DNA from: Sulfitobacter donghicola DSW-25 = KCTC 12864 = JCM 14565
GTDB taxonomy: Bacteria > Pseudomonadota > Alphaproteobacteria > Rhodobacterales > Rhodobacteraceae
Length of the DNA: 64,000 nucleotides
NCBI RefSeq assembly: GCF_000622405.1
Contig: NZ_JASF01000005.1
Span: 1,550,001 to 1,614,000, forward strand
Direction of reading: 5' to 3'
The position numbers and the translations under genes are program-made. Below the pieces are notes generated by a model. The model saw only the letters and a list, made by a program, of their open reading frames with translations, searched no databases and was not told where the DNA came from. Shown one piece after another: positions 17,930-26,603 of the stretch. Position 1 is the first letter of the stretch. Each line of letters begins with the position of its first letter.

Positions 17930-18927
17930 GATGCGGTGCTTTCCTTGGTGGCCGCAATGATTTTGGGATCGCGAGATGTCCCTTTCCAAAGCGCACGCCA
18001 GCTGTCAGCAAAGGGGTCCAGCAGCGCAGTGCGAAGGTTTGGATAGGGCTGTTCGATCCGTTCGCCATGTTTGTCGGCGAGTCCGTATTCGATCTTTTCA
18101 TGGCTGCGCAAAACGTAGAGGGAGCCAAACATCAAATCCCAAATCGCAAACACCTCACCGTAGTTTTTGTTGTAGTGTTTAGGGTCGATTGAGTGATGCA
18201 CATGGTGCTGGGCAGGGGAGATAAAGATGTGCTCCATCACTGGTCCATAGCTGAGCCAAACGTGGCTGTGACGCAGATTGGAACCAAGGGCGTTAAACAT
18301 GAAATAGCCAGCGTTCACAGAGCCAATCGCGAGGATTTCGATTTTGCCCATCAGCAAGAACAACATCAATGCCTGAACAGAGCCAACAATAACGGTGTAA
18401 ATGAGCGCGCGTAGGATGAGGAAGACAGGGTGGTTCCGGTTTGCTGTCAGCGGGGTCATGATCTCGGCCGAGTGGTGCAGCGCGTGGAATGGCCACAGGA
18501 TCATTGTTTCATGGTGCAAACGGTGCGCCCAGTATTTGCAGAAATCCAACGTTAGGATCATGATCAGTGTCGCAAGGGCCATTTTCCCCAAAGTCAGATC
18601 AACCGGCGCGGGGCTGGCGCCTGTTAGTGATCCAAGGGCGTTCAGGACGGTCACGGTCATCACGGGGGTCATCGTCACAGCGGCAAACAGACCACCTGCA
18701 GAAAGGATCGAGTTGAACAGGAATATCTTGATGTCCACGATATTGGATTTGTGCAGGTAAACTTCTTTGGGCAACAGATACGAAACAAAGCTGGTTGGGC
18801 GCCCGCGAACCACCCAGAGGATCGCGACGATCAGGATCGTTATGCAGAGGTAAAAAACCGCCAAACGTGATTCAAGATCGGTGAAGGTCCTGATAAACGT
18901 CGCGTATATTTGTGACAAAAGTTCCAT
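17926..18927 (-). CDS. Fatty acid hydroxylase / sterol desaturase family protein
   Basis: This 333-aa di-iron membrane hydroxylase has histidine clusters HRLHHE, HALHHS and HHVHH in the order expected for the FA_hydroxylase family, and four to five hydrophobic segments. Known members hydroxylate or desaturate sterols, carotenoids or fatty acyl chains; the substrate here is unknown. It is coupled to a membrane acyltransferase, which suggests modification of a lipid or lipid-linked surface molecule. Confidence 0.85.
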   Translation of the reverse strand: MELLSQIYATFIRTFTDLESRLAVFYLCITILIVAILWVVRGRPTSFVSYLLPKEVYLHKSNIVDIKIFLFNSILSAGGLFAAVTMTPVMTVTVLNALGSLTGASPAPVDLTLGKMALATLIMILTLDFCKYWAHRLHHETMILWPFHALHHSAEIMTPLTANRNHPVFLILRALIYTVIVGSVQALMLFLLMGKIEILAIGSVNAGYFMFNALGSNLRHSHVWLSYGPVMEHIFISPAQHHVHHSIDPKHYNKNYGEVFAIWDLMFGSLYVLRSHEKIEYGLADKHGERIEQPYPNLRTALLDPFADSWRALWKGTSRDPKIIAATKESTAS

Positions 18928-19030
18928 GCTGGCCTCAAAAGATTTTTCTTTTAAGGTGCAGGCTTATTGGGGCAGTAAAGAGGCCACCAAGTGCTAAAAG
19001 TTTAGCAAATCGGTGCCCTCTTTGTCTTTG

Positions 19031-19141
19031 TCAGGCGTGAATAGCCAGCCTGATCGCATAGGCGACGACGCCAAGGGCAGCCACACTCATCAGCCAGATT
19101 GCGATGAACCATGCGACCTTTTTGGCCGAAGGTGACAGCAT
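19031..19141 (-). CDS. DUF2474 small membrane subunit of bd-type oxidase
   Basis: A 36-aa protein reads MLSPSAKKVAWFIAIWLMSV then continues as one hydrophobic helix ending in RLAIHA. Its ATG shares one base with the cydB stop (TGATG), so it is translationally coupled. Small DUF2474/CydX-like single-helix proteins follow cydAB in many proteobacteria and stabilise the oxidase. Assignment rests on position, size and the W-rich single helix. Confidence 0.8.
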   Translation of the reverse strand: MLSPSAKKVAWFIAIWLMSVAALGVVAYAIRLAIHA

Positions 19142-20142
19142 CAGTGATAGCCTTCTTCGGGGTCAACCTTTCCACGGAAGACCCAATAGGTATAGGCCGT
19201 ATAGGCAAGGATCATCGGCACCAGAACCAATGTGCCGACCAAAGCAAACCAGAGACTTTCATCAGGTGCGGCGGCTTCGGCGATTGTCAGGCTGGGGGGG
19301 ACCATATTGGGGTAAAAGCTGATGCCGATGCCGATAAAGCACAGGATAAACAGGCAGAGGGCAGCAAGGAACGGCTGAGCATCTTTGCCCGCGTTTAGCC
19401 CTGCGAATAATGCCCATGCAGCTGCCAAAACGGCACCCGGCATGAGAACGCTAAAGATGCTTCCAGGTAGGTTGAACCAGCGCTGAAAATAGATCGGATC
19501 CTGAAACGGGGTGAGGATGCTCACGAACCCGACAAAGCCGAGCGTGCCAGCGGCAAGCCACCATGCGTAGCCTTGCATCTGGCGTTGCAAGCTGCCTTCG
19601 GTTTTTAGGATAATCCACGTCGCGCCCAGCAAGGCATAGCCAACGATAACGGCCAATCCGGTGAGGACCGAAAACAGGCTGAGCCAATCCCACCAGCCGC
19701 CAGCATAGGCGCGGTCAGCGACCTCGATACCCTGAACCAAAGCGCCCAGTGAGATGCCTTGCATAAAGGCGGCAACGATCGAGCCGCCGAAAAACGCGGC
19801 ATCCCAAACGGGTTTCCAGCGCTCTGTCCGCCAGCGGTATTCAAACGCGACCCCGCGAAAGATCAGTGCCAACAGCATGATGGTGATTGGTATATAAAGC
19901 GCGGGCATAATCACGGCATAGGCCAGCGGGAAAACCGCAAACAAACCGCCACCGCCCATGACCAGCCATGTTTCATTGCCGTCCCAGATTGGCGCGATTG
20001 AGTTCATCATCGTGGCCTTTTCACGTTCCCCTTCGGCAAAGGGGAACAGGATGCCCACACCTAGGTCAAAGCCATCAAGGATCACATAGGTCAACACGGC
20101 AAAGGCGATGATGCCAGCCCAGATAAACGAGAGTTCAAACAT
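19141..20142 (-). CDS. cydB: Cytochrome bd-type (cyanide-insensitive) quinol oxidase subunit II
   Basis: This 333-aa membrane subunit II has eight to nine helices. The signatures YVILDGFDLGVGILFPF, SIAPIWDGNETWLV and the segment FRGVAFEYRW are typical of CydB/CioB. The start at 20142 overlaps cydA by eight bases (ATGTTTGA), which replaces the upstream in-frame ATG at 20190. It is in an operon cydA-cydB-DUF2474. Confidence 0.93.
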   Translation of the reverse strand: MFELSFIWAGIIAFAVLTYVILDGFDLGVGILFPFAEGEREKATMMNSIAPIWDGNETWLVMGGGGLFAVFPLAYAVIMPALYIPITIMLLALIFRGVAFEYRWRTERWKPVWDAAFFGGSIVAAFMQGISLGALVQGIEVADRAYAGGWWDWLSLFSVLTGLAVIVGYALLGATWIILKTEGSLQRQMQGYAWWLAAGTLGFVGFVSILTPFQDPIYFQRWFNLPGSIFSVLMPGAVLAAAWALFAGLNAGKDAQPFLAALCLFILCFIGIGISFYPNMVPPSLTIAEAAAPDESLWFALVGTLVLVPMILAYTAYTYWVFRGKVDPEEGYH

Positions 20143-21550
20143 GGCCGTTTTCCTTATCAGCAGAATCGATCGAGGCGATAACATTGGCACCAGCGGTTCG
20201 GATGGGGCCGTCCGTGAGGTTGGTCTGTTTTGACCCTGCTGGGCTGTTCATCATCCGCAGTAGGTAAAACGTGCCCGCGCCAAAGATGAAAAAGTAAACG
20301 ATGATAAAGGCAATCAACGAGGCCGCGACAGCGGGCGCCGCCACAGGCGCAAGGCTGTCACTGGTGCGCAGCAATCCGTAAACGGTGAAGGGCTGTCTGC
20401 CGACTTCGGTTGTGATCCAGCCAGCAAGGACGGCGACAAACCCAGTTGGGCCCATGATGATGGCGCTTCGGTGCAGCCATTGATCGTCATACAGGGTGCC
20501 TTTTAGGCGACGCCACAGGCTCCACGCGCCAAGGCCCAGCATCGCAAATCCAAGACCCACCATGATCCGAAAGCTCCAGAACAGTATTGCCACGGGGGGC
20601 TCGTCTTCGTCTGGTATCGTGTCGAGCCCATCAAGAGGCGCGTCGAGGTGGTGCTTCAGGATGAGGCTCGAAAGCTTGGGGATTTGCACGGCATAGTCGA
20701 TACGGCGTTCCTCGGCGTTTGGAATGCCGAACAGAATCAAAGGTGCGCCGTGCGGGTGGCTGTCATAGTGGCCTTCCATCGCCATGACTTTGGCGGGCTG
20801 ATGCTCAAGCGTGTTTAGACCATGCGCATCGCCTGCCAGAATTTGCAAAGGCGCAACAACGACCAGCATCCACATGGCCATGGAAAACATCCGCCGCGCA
20901 GGGGCATCTTTGCGGTCGCGTAGCAGGTGCAACCCGCCAACGCCCCCGACAACCAAGGCGGTTGTCAGATAGGCGGCAAGAACCATGTGAACCAGACGGT
21001 AGGGGAAGGACGGGTTAAAGACGATCTGCCACCAGTCTTCGGGCACGAACTGGCCCAGCTCGTTGATCCCGTAGCCAACAGGCGTCTGCATCCAAGAATT
21101 CACCGACAGGATCCATGTGGCAGACATAAGCGTACCAAATGAGACCATAGCAGTTGCAAACATATGAAGGCCATCACCAACCCGTTCGCGACCAAACAAC
21201 ATAATTCCTAAAAATCCAGCCTCGAGGAAGAAGGCCGAGAGGACCTCATAGGCCATTAGGGGCCCCAGCACAGGGCCCGTTTTATCCGCAAATACCGACC
21301 AGTTTGTCCCGAATTGATAGGACATCACGATGCCAGAAACGACACCCATGCCAAAGGCCACAGCAAAGATCTTTTTCCAATACCCGAATAGAGTCAGATA
21401 TGTTTCGTCCCTTGTCCTGAGCCATAAGGCATTCAGGACCGTCAGGTAGCTCGCCAGCCCGATCGAGAAGGCTGGAAAGATGATGTGGAACGACACTGTG
21501 AATGCAAATTGCATCCGCGCTAAGGTCTCTGCTGTGAAGCCGTCAAACAT
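20135..21550 (-). CDS. cydA: Cytochrome bd-type (cyanide-insensitive) quinol oxidase subunit I
   Basis: This 471-aa subunit I reduces oxygen with ubiquinol. It contains FAFTVSFHIIFPAFSIGLAS (heme-ligand histidine near 22), GEREV-type Q-loop segments and WITTEVGRQPFTVYGLLRT. The protein is about 50 residues shorter than E. coli CydA because the Q-loop is short, which is the CioA class that usually tolerates cyanide and sulfide. That would fit the sulfide oxidation genes about 2.5 kb away. Confidence 0.93.
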   Translation of the reverse strand: MFDGFTAETLARMQFAFTVSFHIIFPAFSIGLASYLTVLNALWLRTRDETYLTLFGYWKKIFAVAFGMGVVSGIVMSYQFGTNWSVFADKTGPVLGPLMAYEVLSAFFLEAGFLGIMLFGRERVGDGLHMFATAMVSFGTLMSATWILSVNSWMQTPVGYGINELGQFVPEDWWQIVFNPSFPYRLVHMVLAAYLTTALVVGGVGGLHLLRDRKDAPARRMFSMAMWMLVVVAPLQILAGDAHGLNTLEHQPAKVMAMEGHYDSHPHGAPLILFGIPNAEERRIDYAVQIPKLSSLILKHHLDAPLDGLDTIPDEDEPPVAILFWSFRIMVGLGFAMLGLGAWSLWRRLKGTLYDDQWLHRSAIIMGPTGFVAVLAGWITTEVGRQPFTVYGLLRTSDSLAPVAAPAVAASLIAFIIVYFFIFGAGTFYLLRMMNSPAGSKQTNLTDGPIRTAGANVIASIDSADKENGHV

Positions 21551-21593
21551 GGGGGATCCGTTTCTGGGCTGGTCAGGGTTCTGATTTAGACTG

Positions 21594-22220
21594 TTACAGT
21601 TTTACTTTGCGAAGGTAAGGGCGCAATGTTTCGAATCCTTGTGGGAATGCGGCTTTTGCTTCTTCGTCTGTAACGGATGGTGGAATGATAACATCTTGGC
21701 CAGGGACCCAATCGGCAGGGGTCGCGATTTTGTTTGCATCACCTGTTTGCAGTGCATCGCAAACGCGCAAGATTTCGTCAAAGTTGCGACCCACGCTCAT
21801 TGGATAGGTCATTGTCAGACGGACTTTCTTGTCAGGATCAATGATGAACACCGAACGCACGGCGGCGGTTTCGCTCTCGCTGGGGTGGATCATGTCGTAG
21901 AGTTTTGCGATTTTTAGATCAGCGTCCGCGACGATAGGAAAGCGCAACGTTGTGTTTTGCGTATCGTTTACGTCGTCGATCCACTTTACGTGCTCGGCTA
22001 CGGTGTCAGTGGATAGGCCAATTGGTTTGACATTCCGCGCAGCAAATTGTTCCGCCAGCTGTGCAGTGCGGCCCATCTCGGTTGTGCAGACAGGTGTGAA
22101 ATCAGCTGGGTGGCTGAAAAAGAACGCCCACTGGGAACCGATCCAATCGTGAAAGTTGATCGGGCCTGTAGTGGTTTCCGCGTCAAAATTTGGGGCTGTG
22201 TCGCCGATTCTGAGGCTCAT
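21594..22220 (-). CDS. 1-Cys type peroxiredoxin (Prx6/AhpC-TSA family)
   Basis: This 208-aa thiol peroxidase has the peroxidatic cysteine C45 in FTPVCTTE, the long C-terminal 1-Cys domain (VIIPPSVTDEEAK) and VRLTMTYPMSVGRNFDEILR. It reduces hydrogen peroxide or lipid peroxides. It is divergent from the Rrf2 regulator, with a candidate iron-control box between (22235-22251). Confidence 0.92.
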   Translation of the reverse strand: MSLRIGDTAPNFDAETTTGPINFHDWIGSQWAFFFSHPADFTPVCTTEMGRTAQLAEQFAARNVKPIGLSTDTVAEHVKWIDDVNDTQNTTLRFPIVADADLKIAKLYDMIHPSESETAAVRSVFIIDPDKKVRLTMTYPMSVGRNFDEILRVCDALQTGDANKIATPADWVPGQDVIIPPSVTDEEAKAAFPQGFETLRPYLRKVKL

Positions 22221-22234
22221 GATTTTTTCCTATA

Positions 22235-22251
22235 TTTAGAATGATTCTTTG
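22235..22251. promoter_or_regulatory. Candidate iron-control (Irr/ICE-like) box
   Basis: TTTAGAATGATTCTTTG resembles the ICE consensus TTTAGAA-N3-TTCTAAA in its left half and in TTCT on the right. The core AGAATGATTCT is a perfect 5+1+5 palindrome. It lies 15-31 bases upstream of the peroxiredoxin start and about 75 bases from the Rrf2 start. Family-level resemblance only. Confidence 0.35.
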
Positions 22252-22323
22252 TTTGATTTAGTCAGACGTATTTACAAAAGCAATAGTTTGAATATATCTT
22301 TGGGTGCGACAACAGGATGCACC

Positions 22324-22788
22324 ATGAAACTCACCAATTACTCAAACTATGCGATGCGCTCATTGCAGTTAGCTGCATTAAAGGCGCCGGATTTGGTCCG
22401 GATCGAAGATGTAGCCCGTGTTCACAACCTTTCCCGCCCGCACATCATGAAAATTGTGCATGAGTTAGGCAGGGCAGGTTATTTGGAAACGGTACGCGGT
22501 CGAGGTGGCGGGTTTCGATTGGCGCGTCCAGCCGAGGAAATAGTTGTCGGTGAGGTGGTGCGCATCACCGAAGGACCGCTGGATGTGGTCGAGTGTTTTA
22601 ACTCCGAGAAAAACACATGCCCTCTCATGGGGGTCTGCGTGCTTTCGAACAAGATGCAGGAGGCGACGAACGCATTCATGGCTGTTCTGGATGATTTGAC
22701 TGTTGCAGATATCGCTGCGAACCGAGGGGAATTGATGGCGCGGCTTGCGCCGTTGGAAAATCCTCAAACGGAAGAGGCAAAGGTATGA
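22324..22788 (+). CDS. Rrf2-family iron-sulfur regulator (RirA/NsrR-like)
   Basis: This 154-aa Rrf2 winged-helix regulator has helix-turn-helix residues about 26-50 (IEDVARVHNLSRPHIMKIV) and a wing with RGRGGGFRLA. Three cysteines sit at 91, 99 and 105 (C-x7-C-x5-C), the spacing of RirA and of Gram-positive NsrR, so an Fe-S cluster sensing iron or nitric oxide is likely. The ATG at 22324 gives the canonical MKLTNYSNYA start. It overlaps the Crp/Fnr gene by ATGA. Confidence 0.85.
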   Translation: MKLTNYSNYAMRSLQLAALKAPDLVRIEDVARVHNLSRPHIMKIVHELGRAGYLETVRGRGGGFRLARPAEEIVVGEVVRITEGPLDVVECFNSEKNTCPLMGVCVLSNKMQEATNAFMAVLDDLTVADIAANRGELMARLAPLENPQTEEAKV

Positions 22789-23456
22789 CGCAAACAGAAG
22801 AATGGGTTGAACGCTTTCCCGGTTTGTCGCGGCTGGAATCCCCGATCAAAGAGCTTTTGCTTGCGCGCAGTGCTGTGATTTCGGTGCCGGAAGGCGTGAC
22901 GATTTTCGGGCCGGGAAATTCGCCTGAGAATATGTTGTTTTTGCTGGATGGTACGGTGCGCGTTCAACAGGTTTCCGAGACGGGGCACGAGATTGTTTTA
23001 TACCGGATTCATGCGGGTCAAAGCTGTGTTTTGACCACTGCCTGTTTGCTGGCCTATGACGATTATTCCGCCGAGGGGATTACCGAAAGCGCGGTGCGCG
23101 CCGCTGCGGTGCCCCGCGCAGTGTTTGATGATTTGGTGGCGCAATCCAAATCATTTCGCGATTTCGTTTTTGCCGCGTTTTCTAAACGGATCACGGACCT
23201 GTTTCTGATGATTGACGAGGTAGCATTCCAGCGTCTGGATGTGCGGCTGGCGCATAAGTTAATCGAACTGTCCAAAGAAGGCGACATCGTCACCACCACT
23301 CATCAAAAACTATCTGTCGAGCTGGGTACAGCCCGTGAAGTGGTGTCGCGCCAGTTACAAGAGTTTCAACGGCGGGGATGGGTCGAGCAAAGCCGTGGCA
23401 AGGTTGTTTTGCTGGACCGAACCCACCTCGAACAGCTGGCAGATCATAACACATGA
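22785..23456 (+). CDS. Crp/Fnr-family transcriptional regulator with a lone cysteine pair
   Basis: This 223-aa protein has a cNMP-like beta-barrel (about residues 30-130), dimer helix and a C-terminal HTH_Crp domain (LSVELGTAREVVSRQLQEF). There is no N-terminal Fnr cysteine cluster. Its only two cysteines are C81 and C87, in the barrel just before the dimer region (GQSCVLTTACLLA). It is co-transcribed with the Rrf2 gene and sits beside sulfide-oxidation genes, which it probably controls. A palindrome in the downstream promoter is a candidate site. Confidence 0.87.
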   Translation: MTQTEEWVERFPGLSRLESPIKELLLARSAVISVPEGVTIFGPGNSPENMLFLLDGTVRVQQVSETGHEIVLYRIHAGQSCVLTTACLLAYDDYSAEGITESAVRAAAVPRAVFDDLVAQSKSFRDFVFAAFSKRITDLFLMIDEVAFQRLDVRLAHKLIELSKEGDIVTTTHQKLSVELGTAREVVSRQLQEFQRRGWVEQSRGKVVLLDRTHLEQLADHNT

Positions 23457-23474
23457 GAAGCTTTTTGCCCTTTG

Positions 23475-23487
23475 GTGACAATGTCAC
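23475..23487. promoter_or_regulatory. Candidate operator upstream of DUF2892 gene
   Basis: GTGAC-AAT-GTCAC, a perfect 5-bp inverted repeat with a 3-bp spacer, lies in the 87-bp gap before the DUF2892 start. A possible -10 box TATATT at 23508-23513 would put the palindrome centre near -40, as in class II activation by Crp/Fnr proteins. The half site resembles Crp-type GTGA. Confidence 0.4.
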
Positions 23488-23543
23488 TGAACGCAGAATC
23501 GCAAACATATATTCTGAGGCCAGCTTTAATGGGAGAAATTAAA

Positions 23544-23756
23544 ATGACTGCTAATCTAGGTACTATCGATCGCATCATCCGCATCATTCTGGGCGTTGTA
23601 TTGTTGGCTTTGCCGTTCATGTCCGGTTGGGCAGTTTTCGACTCAGGCCTTGCAACGGCTGTTGCAATTATCGCTGGGTTGATCGCCATCGTGACATCAG
23701 GCATGCGCTTTTGCCCGCTTTACCGCGTGTTCGGTATCCGCACCTGCAAAATGTAA
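23544..23756 (+). CDS. DUF2892 small membrane protein (YgaP-like)
   Basis: This 70-aa protein begins MTANLGTIDRIIRIILGV and has two hydrophobic helices and the family's CPLYRVFGIRTCKM ending with two cysteines. Such domains form the membrane part of rhodanese YgaP and occur beside sulfide/thiosulfate genes. The ATG at 23544 follows GGGAGAAATT. It is followed by a terminator, so it may be a separate unit. Confidence 0.85.
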   Translation: MTANLGTIDRIIRIILGVVLLALPFMSGWAVFDSGLATAVAIIAGLIAIVTSGMRFCPLYRVFGIRTCKM

Positions 23757-23788
23757 CCTTGTCGTAAACGACTCGTTATAAAATGGTT

Positions 23789-23830
23789 GCAGCGGCGGAC
23801 CCTTTTAGGGGGATTTGCCGCTGCATTTTT
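23789..23830 (+). terminator. Terminator after DUF2892 gene
   Basis: Inverted repeat GCAGCGGC (23789-23796) and GCCGCTGC (23817-23824), loop about 20 nt, followed by ATTTTT. Confidence 0.75.
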
Positions 23831-23979
23831 CGTTGCGGTGATTGGGCTAAGGCCTAGCGCCAGATCACAAAAACGTATGGTCGCCGATTTTTAGCTGACC
23901 AAAAGAATTTTTAGTTTGGGGTGGTTGGCAAAGAAACCGATGCCACCCTTTCGATAGCCTGAATACAGGAGGACATAAA

Positions 23980-24861
23980 ATGAACTATCCAGTCAATATG
24001 GCCGTAAAGCCCGATGTGTCTGCGCATTTCGATGAGGCGACAAATACGATCACGTATATCGTCAAGGATCCAGCCAGCAACCACTGCGCTATCATCGATA
24101 GCGTTATGGACATCGACTATGCCGCGGGCCGCATTACTTATGATCACGCGGATAAACTGATTGCGGAAATTCAAGAACGCGGCCTGACCCTTGACTGGAT
24201 TATCGAGACGCATGTCCACGCAGATCACCTAAGCGCGGCGCCCTATATTCAACAAAAACTGGGTGGCAAAATCGGTGTTGGTGAAAAGATTTTGATCGTT
24301 CAGGAAACCTTTGGCAAAGTTTTCAACGAAGGCACTGAATTCCAGCGCGATGGATCGCAATTCGATGCGCTGTTCAAAGATGGCGACACCTATATGGTGG
24401 GTGAGATGCAAGGTTTTGCGATGTATACGCCGGGTCACACACCTGCTTGCATGGTTCACGTGCTGGGTGACGCTGCATTTGCTGGCGATACGTTGTTCAT
24501 GCCGGATGGTGGCTCGGCGCGTTGTGACTTCCCCGGTGGGTCCGCAGAAGAGCTGTATGACAGCATTCAAAAGGTCCTTGCCCTGCCGGATGAGACACGT
24601 TTGTTCATGTGCCACGATTACGGCCCGAATGGCCGTGCGATTCAGTGGGAAACCACAGTGGCAGAGCAAAAGGTCGACAACATTCATGTTGGCGGCGGCA
24701 AAACCCGCGAAGAGTTTGTGAAATTCCGCACCGAGCGTGATGCACAGCTGTCCATGCCAAAACTTATCATCCCTTCGCTGCAGGTAAACATGCGCGCTGG
24801 AGAAGTCCCGACAGACAAAGACGGGAACCAGATGTTGAAGGTGCCGGTAAACGGCATCTGA
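23980..24861 (+). CDS. Metallo-beta-lactamase fold hydrolase, persulfide dioxygenase-like (Blh/SdoA type)
   Basis: This 293-aa MBL-fold protein has metal motif HVHADH (78-83), then TPGHTPAC, GDTLFMPDGGSARCDFPGG and FMCHDYGP, the ETHE1-like iron-binding pattern. Members oxidise glutathione persulfide to sulfite. The start follows AGGAGGAC. It lies 15 bases upstream of a sulfide:quinone oxidoreductase fusion and before a SulP transporter, forming a plausible sulfide-to-sulfite pathway: SQR makes persulfide, this enzyme oxidises it. Confidence 0.85.
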   Translation: MNYPVNMAVKPDVSAHFDEATNTITYIVKDPASNHCAIIDSVMDIDYAAGRITYDHADKLIAEIQERGLTLDWIIETHVHADHLSAAPYIQQKLGGKIGVGEKILIVQETFGKVFNEGTEFQRDGSQFDALFKDGDTYMVGEMQGFAMYTPGHTPACMVHVLGDAAFAGDTLFMPDGGSARCDFPGGSAEELYDSIQKVLALPDETRLFMCHDYGPNGRAIQWETTVAEQKVDNIHVGGGKTREEFVKFRTERDAQLSMPKLIIPSLQVNMRAGEVPTDKDGNQMLKVPVNGI

Positions 24862-24876
24862 TCTAGGAGAAACAGA

Positions 24877-26550
24877 ATGAAGATTAGATCACTGACAGCA
24901 GGTCTGTCCGTTAGCGAACAGATTTTGCCCAGCGATATGCAGGCGATCAAGGATGCGGGTTTCCGTTCGATCATCTGTAACCGTCCCGATGGCGAAGGTG
25001 CAGACCAGCCGACATGCGATGAGATCGCCAAAGAGGCGGCAAAACATGGCATCGAGGTTGCGTATCTTCCTATCGTCGCTGGTAAAGTGACTGATGACAA
25101 CGCGACCGATTTCAATAAAATCTTGACCGAACAACCAGGCCCGACATTGGCCTATTGCCGGACAGGAACCCGTTCGGCAACTCTGTGGTCGTTAGGGCAA
25201 GCAGGTCAAAAAAGCGTTGCGGACATTCTGGCTGCGACCAAGGCCGCTGGCTATGATATGGGCGGTGTTGTTCGGCGTATTGTGAATGGCGGCAAGACGC
25301 CAACGGATACCGGTGACGCCAGCTTTGATGTTGTCATTGTTGGCGCGGGCGCGGGCGGTATTGCCGCCGCTGCAAGCTTGAAGGGGCGTAAGCCTAACCT
25401 CAAAATTGCTGTAATCGACCCAGCTGATGTTCACTATTACCAACCGGGTTGGACCATGGTTGGCGGTGGCATTTTTGAACCACAGCAAACCTCCCGCACG
25501 ATGGGGTCTTTGATTCCGCGTGGTGTTCACTGGATCAAATCTGCGGTTGCCGCATTTGAGCCTGAAAACAACGCCGTTGTTCTGGATGGTTGCCGCGTCG
25601 TGAAATACGGGCGGCTCATCGTTTGTCCGGGTTTGAAACTGGATTGGAACAAGATCGAAGGTCTGGTTGAGACGCTAGGCCACAATGGCGTGACCTCGAA
25701 CTATCGCTATGACCTTGCCCCTTACACGTGGGAATTGGTCAACGGCATGAAAGAAGGTCGTGCGATCTTTACCCAGCCGCCGATGCCGATCAAATGCGCA
25801 GGTGCGCCGCAAAAGGCGATGTATCTATCCGGCGATGCATGGTTCCGCCGTGGTGTCCTAAAGGATATCGATATCCAGTTTAACAATGCGGGTGGTGTCC
25901 TGTTTGGTGTCAAAGACTACGTTCCAGCCTTGATGGAATACGTCCAGAAATACGACGCGAACCTGAATTTCTTCCACAACCTTGTTGCTGTGGACGGCCC
26001 TGCAAAGAAAGCATGGTTCGACGTTGCAAAGCCTGATGCACCGGTCGAACGGGTTGAGATGGAGTTTGACATGATGCATGTCTGCCCACCGCAATCTGCG
26101 CCTGACTTTATCCGTGTCTCGCCTTTGGCAGATGCAGCGGGTTGGGTGGATGTTGATCAGGCAACCCTGCGCCATAAAACCTATGACAATGTTTGGTCAT
26201 TGGGGGATGTCATGAACGCACCTAACGCCAAAACTGCGGCTGCGGCGCGTATTCAGGCACCAGTTGTCGCCGAAAACATCGTGGCGGATATCGACGGCAA
26301 GGCACCAGCGGCCCAGTACAACGGCTATGGTTCTTGTCCGCTCACTGTTGAGCGCGGTAAGATTGTTTTGGCCGAATTCGGTTATGGCGGCACCATGTTG
26401 CCAAGTTTCCCCAAGTTCATCGTAGATGGTACAAAACCATCCCGCGCGGCGTGGTTCCTGAAGGAAAAGATGCTGCCGCCAGTTTACTGGATGGGCATGC
26501 TCAAGGGCCGCGAGTGGATGGCCAAACCTGAAAAAGTCACCGTTAAGTAA
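24877..26550 (+). CDS. DUF442 sulfurtransferase-like domain fused to sulfide:quinone oxidoreductase
   Basis: This 557-aa fusion has residues about 1-115 as a DUF442 (Blh N-terminal, phosphatase/rhodanese-like) domain with loop CRTGTRS (C94). Residues about 150-557 form an SQR-type FAD disulfide oxidoreductase (VVIVGAGAGG at 152-161, LIVCPGLKLDW, PMPIKCAGAPQK with redox Cys, HVCPPQSAPDF, WSLGDV). It likely oxidises sulfide to a persulfide and passes electrons to quinone. The fused DUF442 domain could act as a sulfur acceptor, which is inference. Confidence 0.87.
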   Translation: MKIRSLTAGLSVSEQILPSDMQAIKDAGFRSIICNRPDGEGADQPTCDEIAKEAAKHGIEVAYLPIVAGKVTDDNATDFNKILTEQPGPTLAYCRTGTRSATLWSLGQAGQKSVADILAATKAAGYDMGGVVRRIVNGGKTPTDTGDASFDVVIVGAGAGGIAAAASLKGRKPNLKIAVIDPADVHYYQPGWTMVGGGIFEPQQTSRTMGSLIPRGVHWIKSAVAAFEPENNAVVLDGCRVVKYGRLIVCPGLKLDWNKIEGLVETLGHNGVTSNYRYDLAPYTWELVNGMKEGRAIFTQPPMPIKCAGAPQKAMYLSGDAWFRRGVLKDIDIQFNNAGGVLFGVKDYVPALMEYVQKYDANLNFFHNLVAVDGPAKKAWFDVAKPDAPVERVEMEFDMMHVCPPQSAPDFIRVSPLADAAGWVDVDQATLRHKTYDNVWSLGDVMNAPNAKTAAAARIQAPVVAENIVADIDGKAPAAQYNGYGSCPLTVERGKIVLAEFGYGGTMLPSFPKFIVDGTKPSRAAWFLKEKMLPPVYWMGMLKGREWMAKPEKVTVK

Positions 26551-26603
26551 CTTCTAGGCTGCTTCTGTTCTAAATAGGAGCAGCCCCAATTTCCGAGATC
26601 AGT

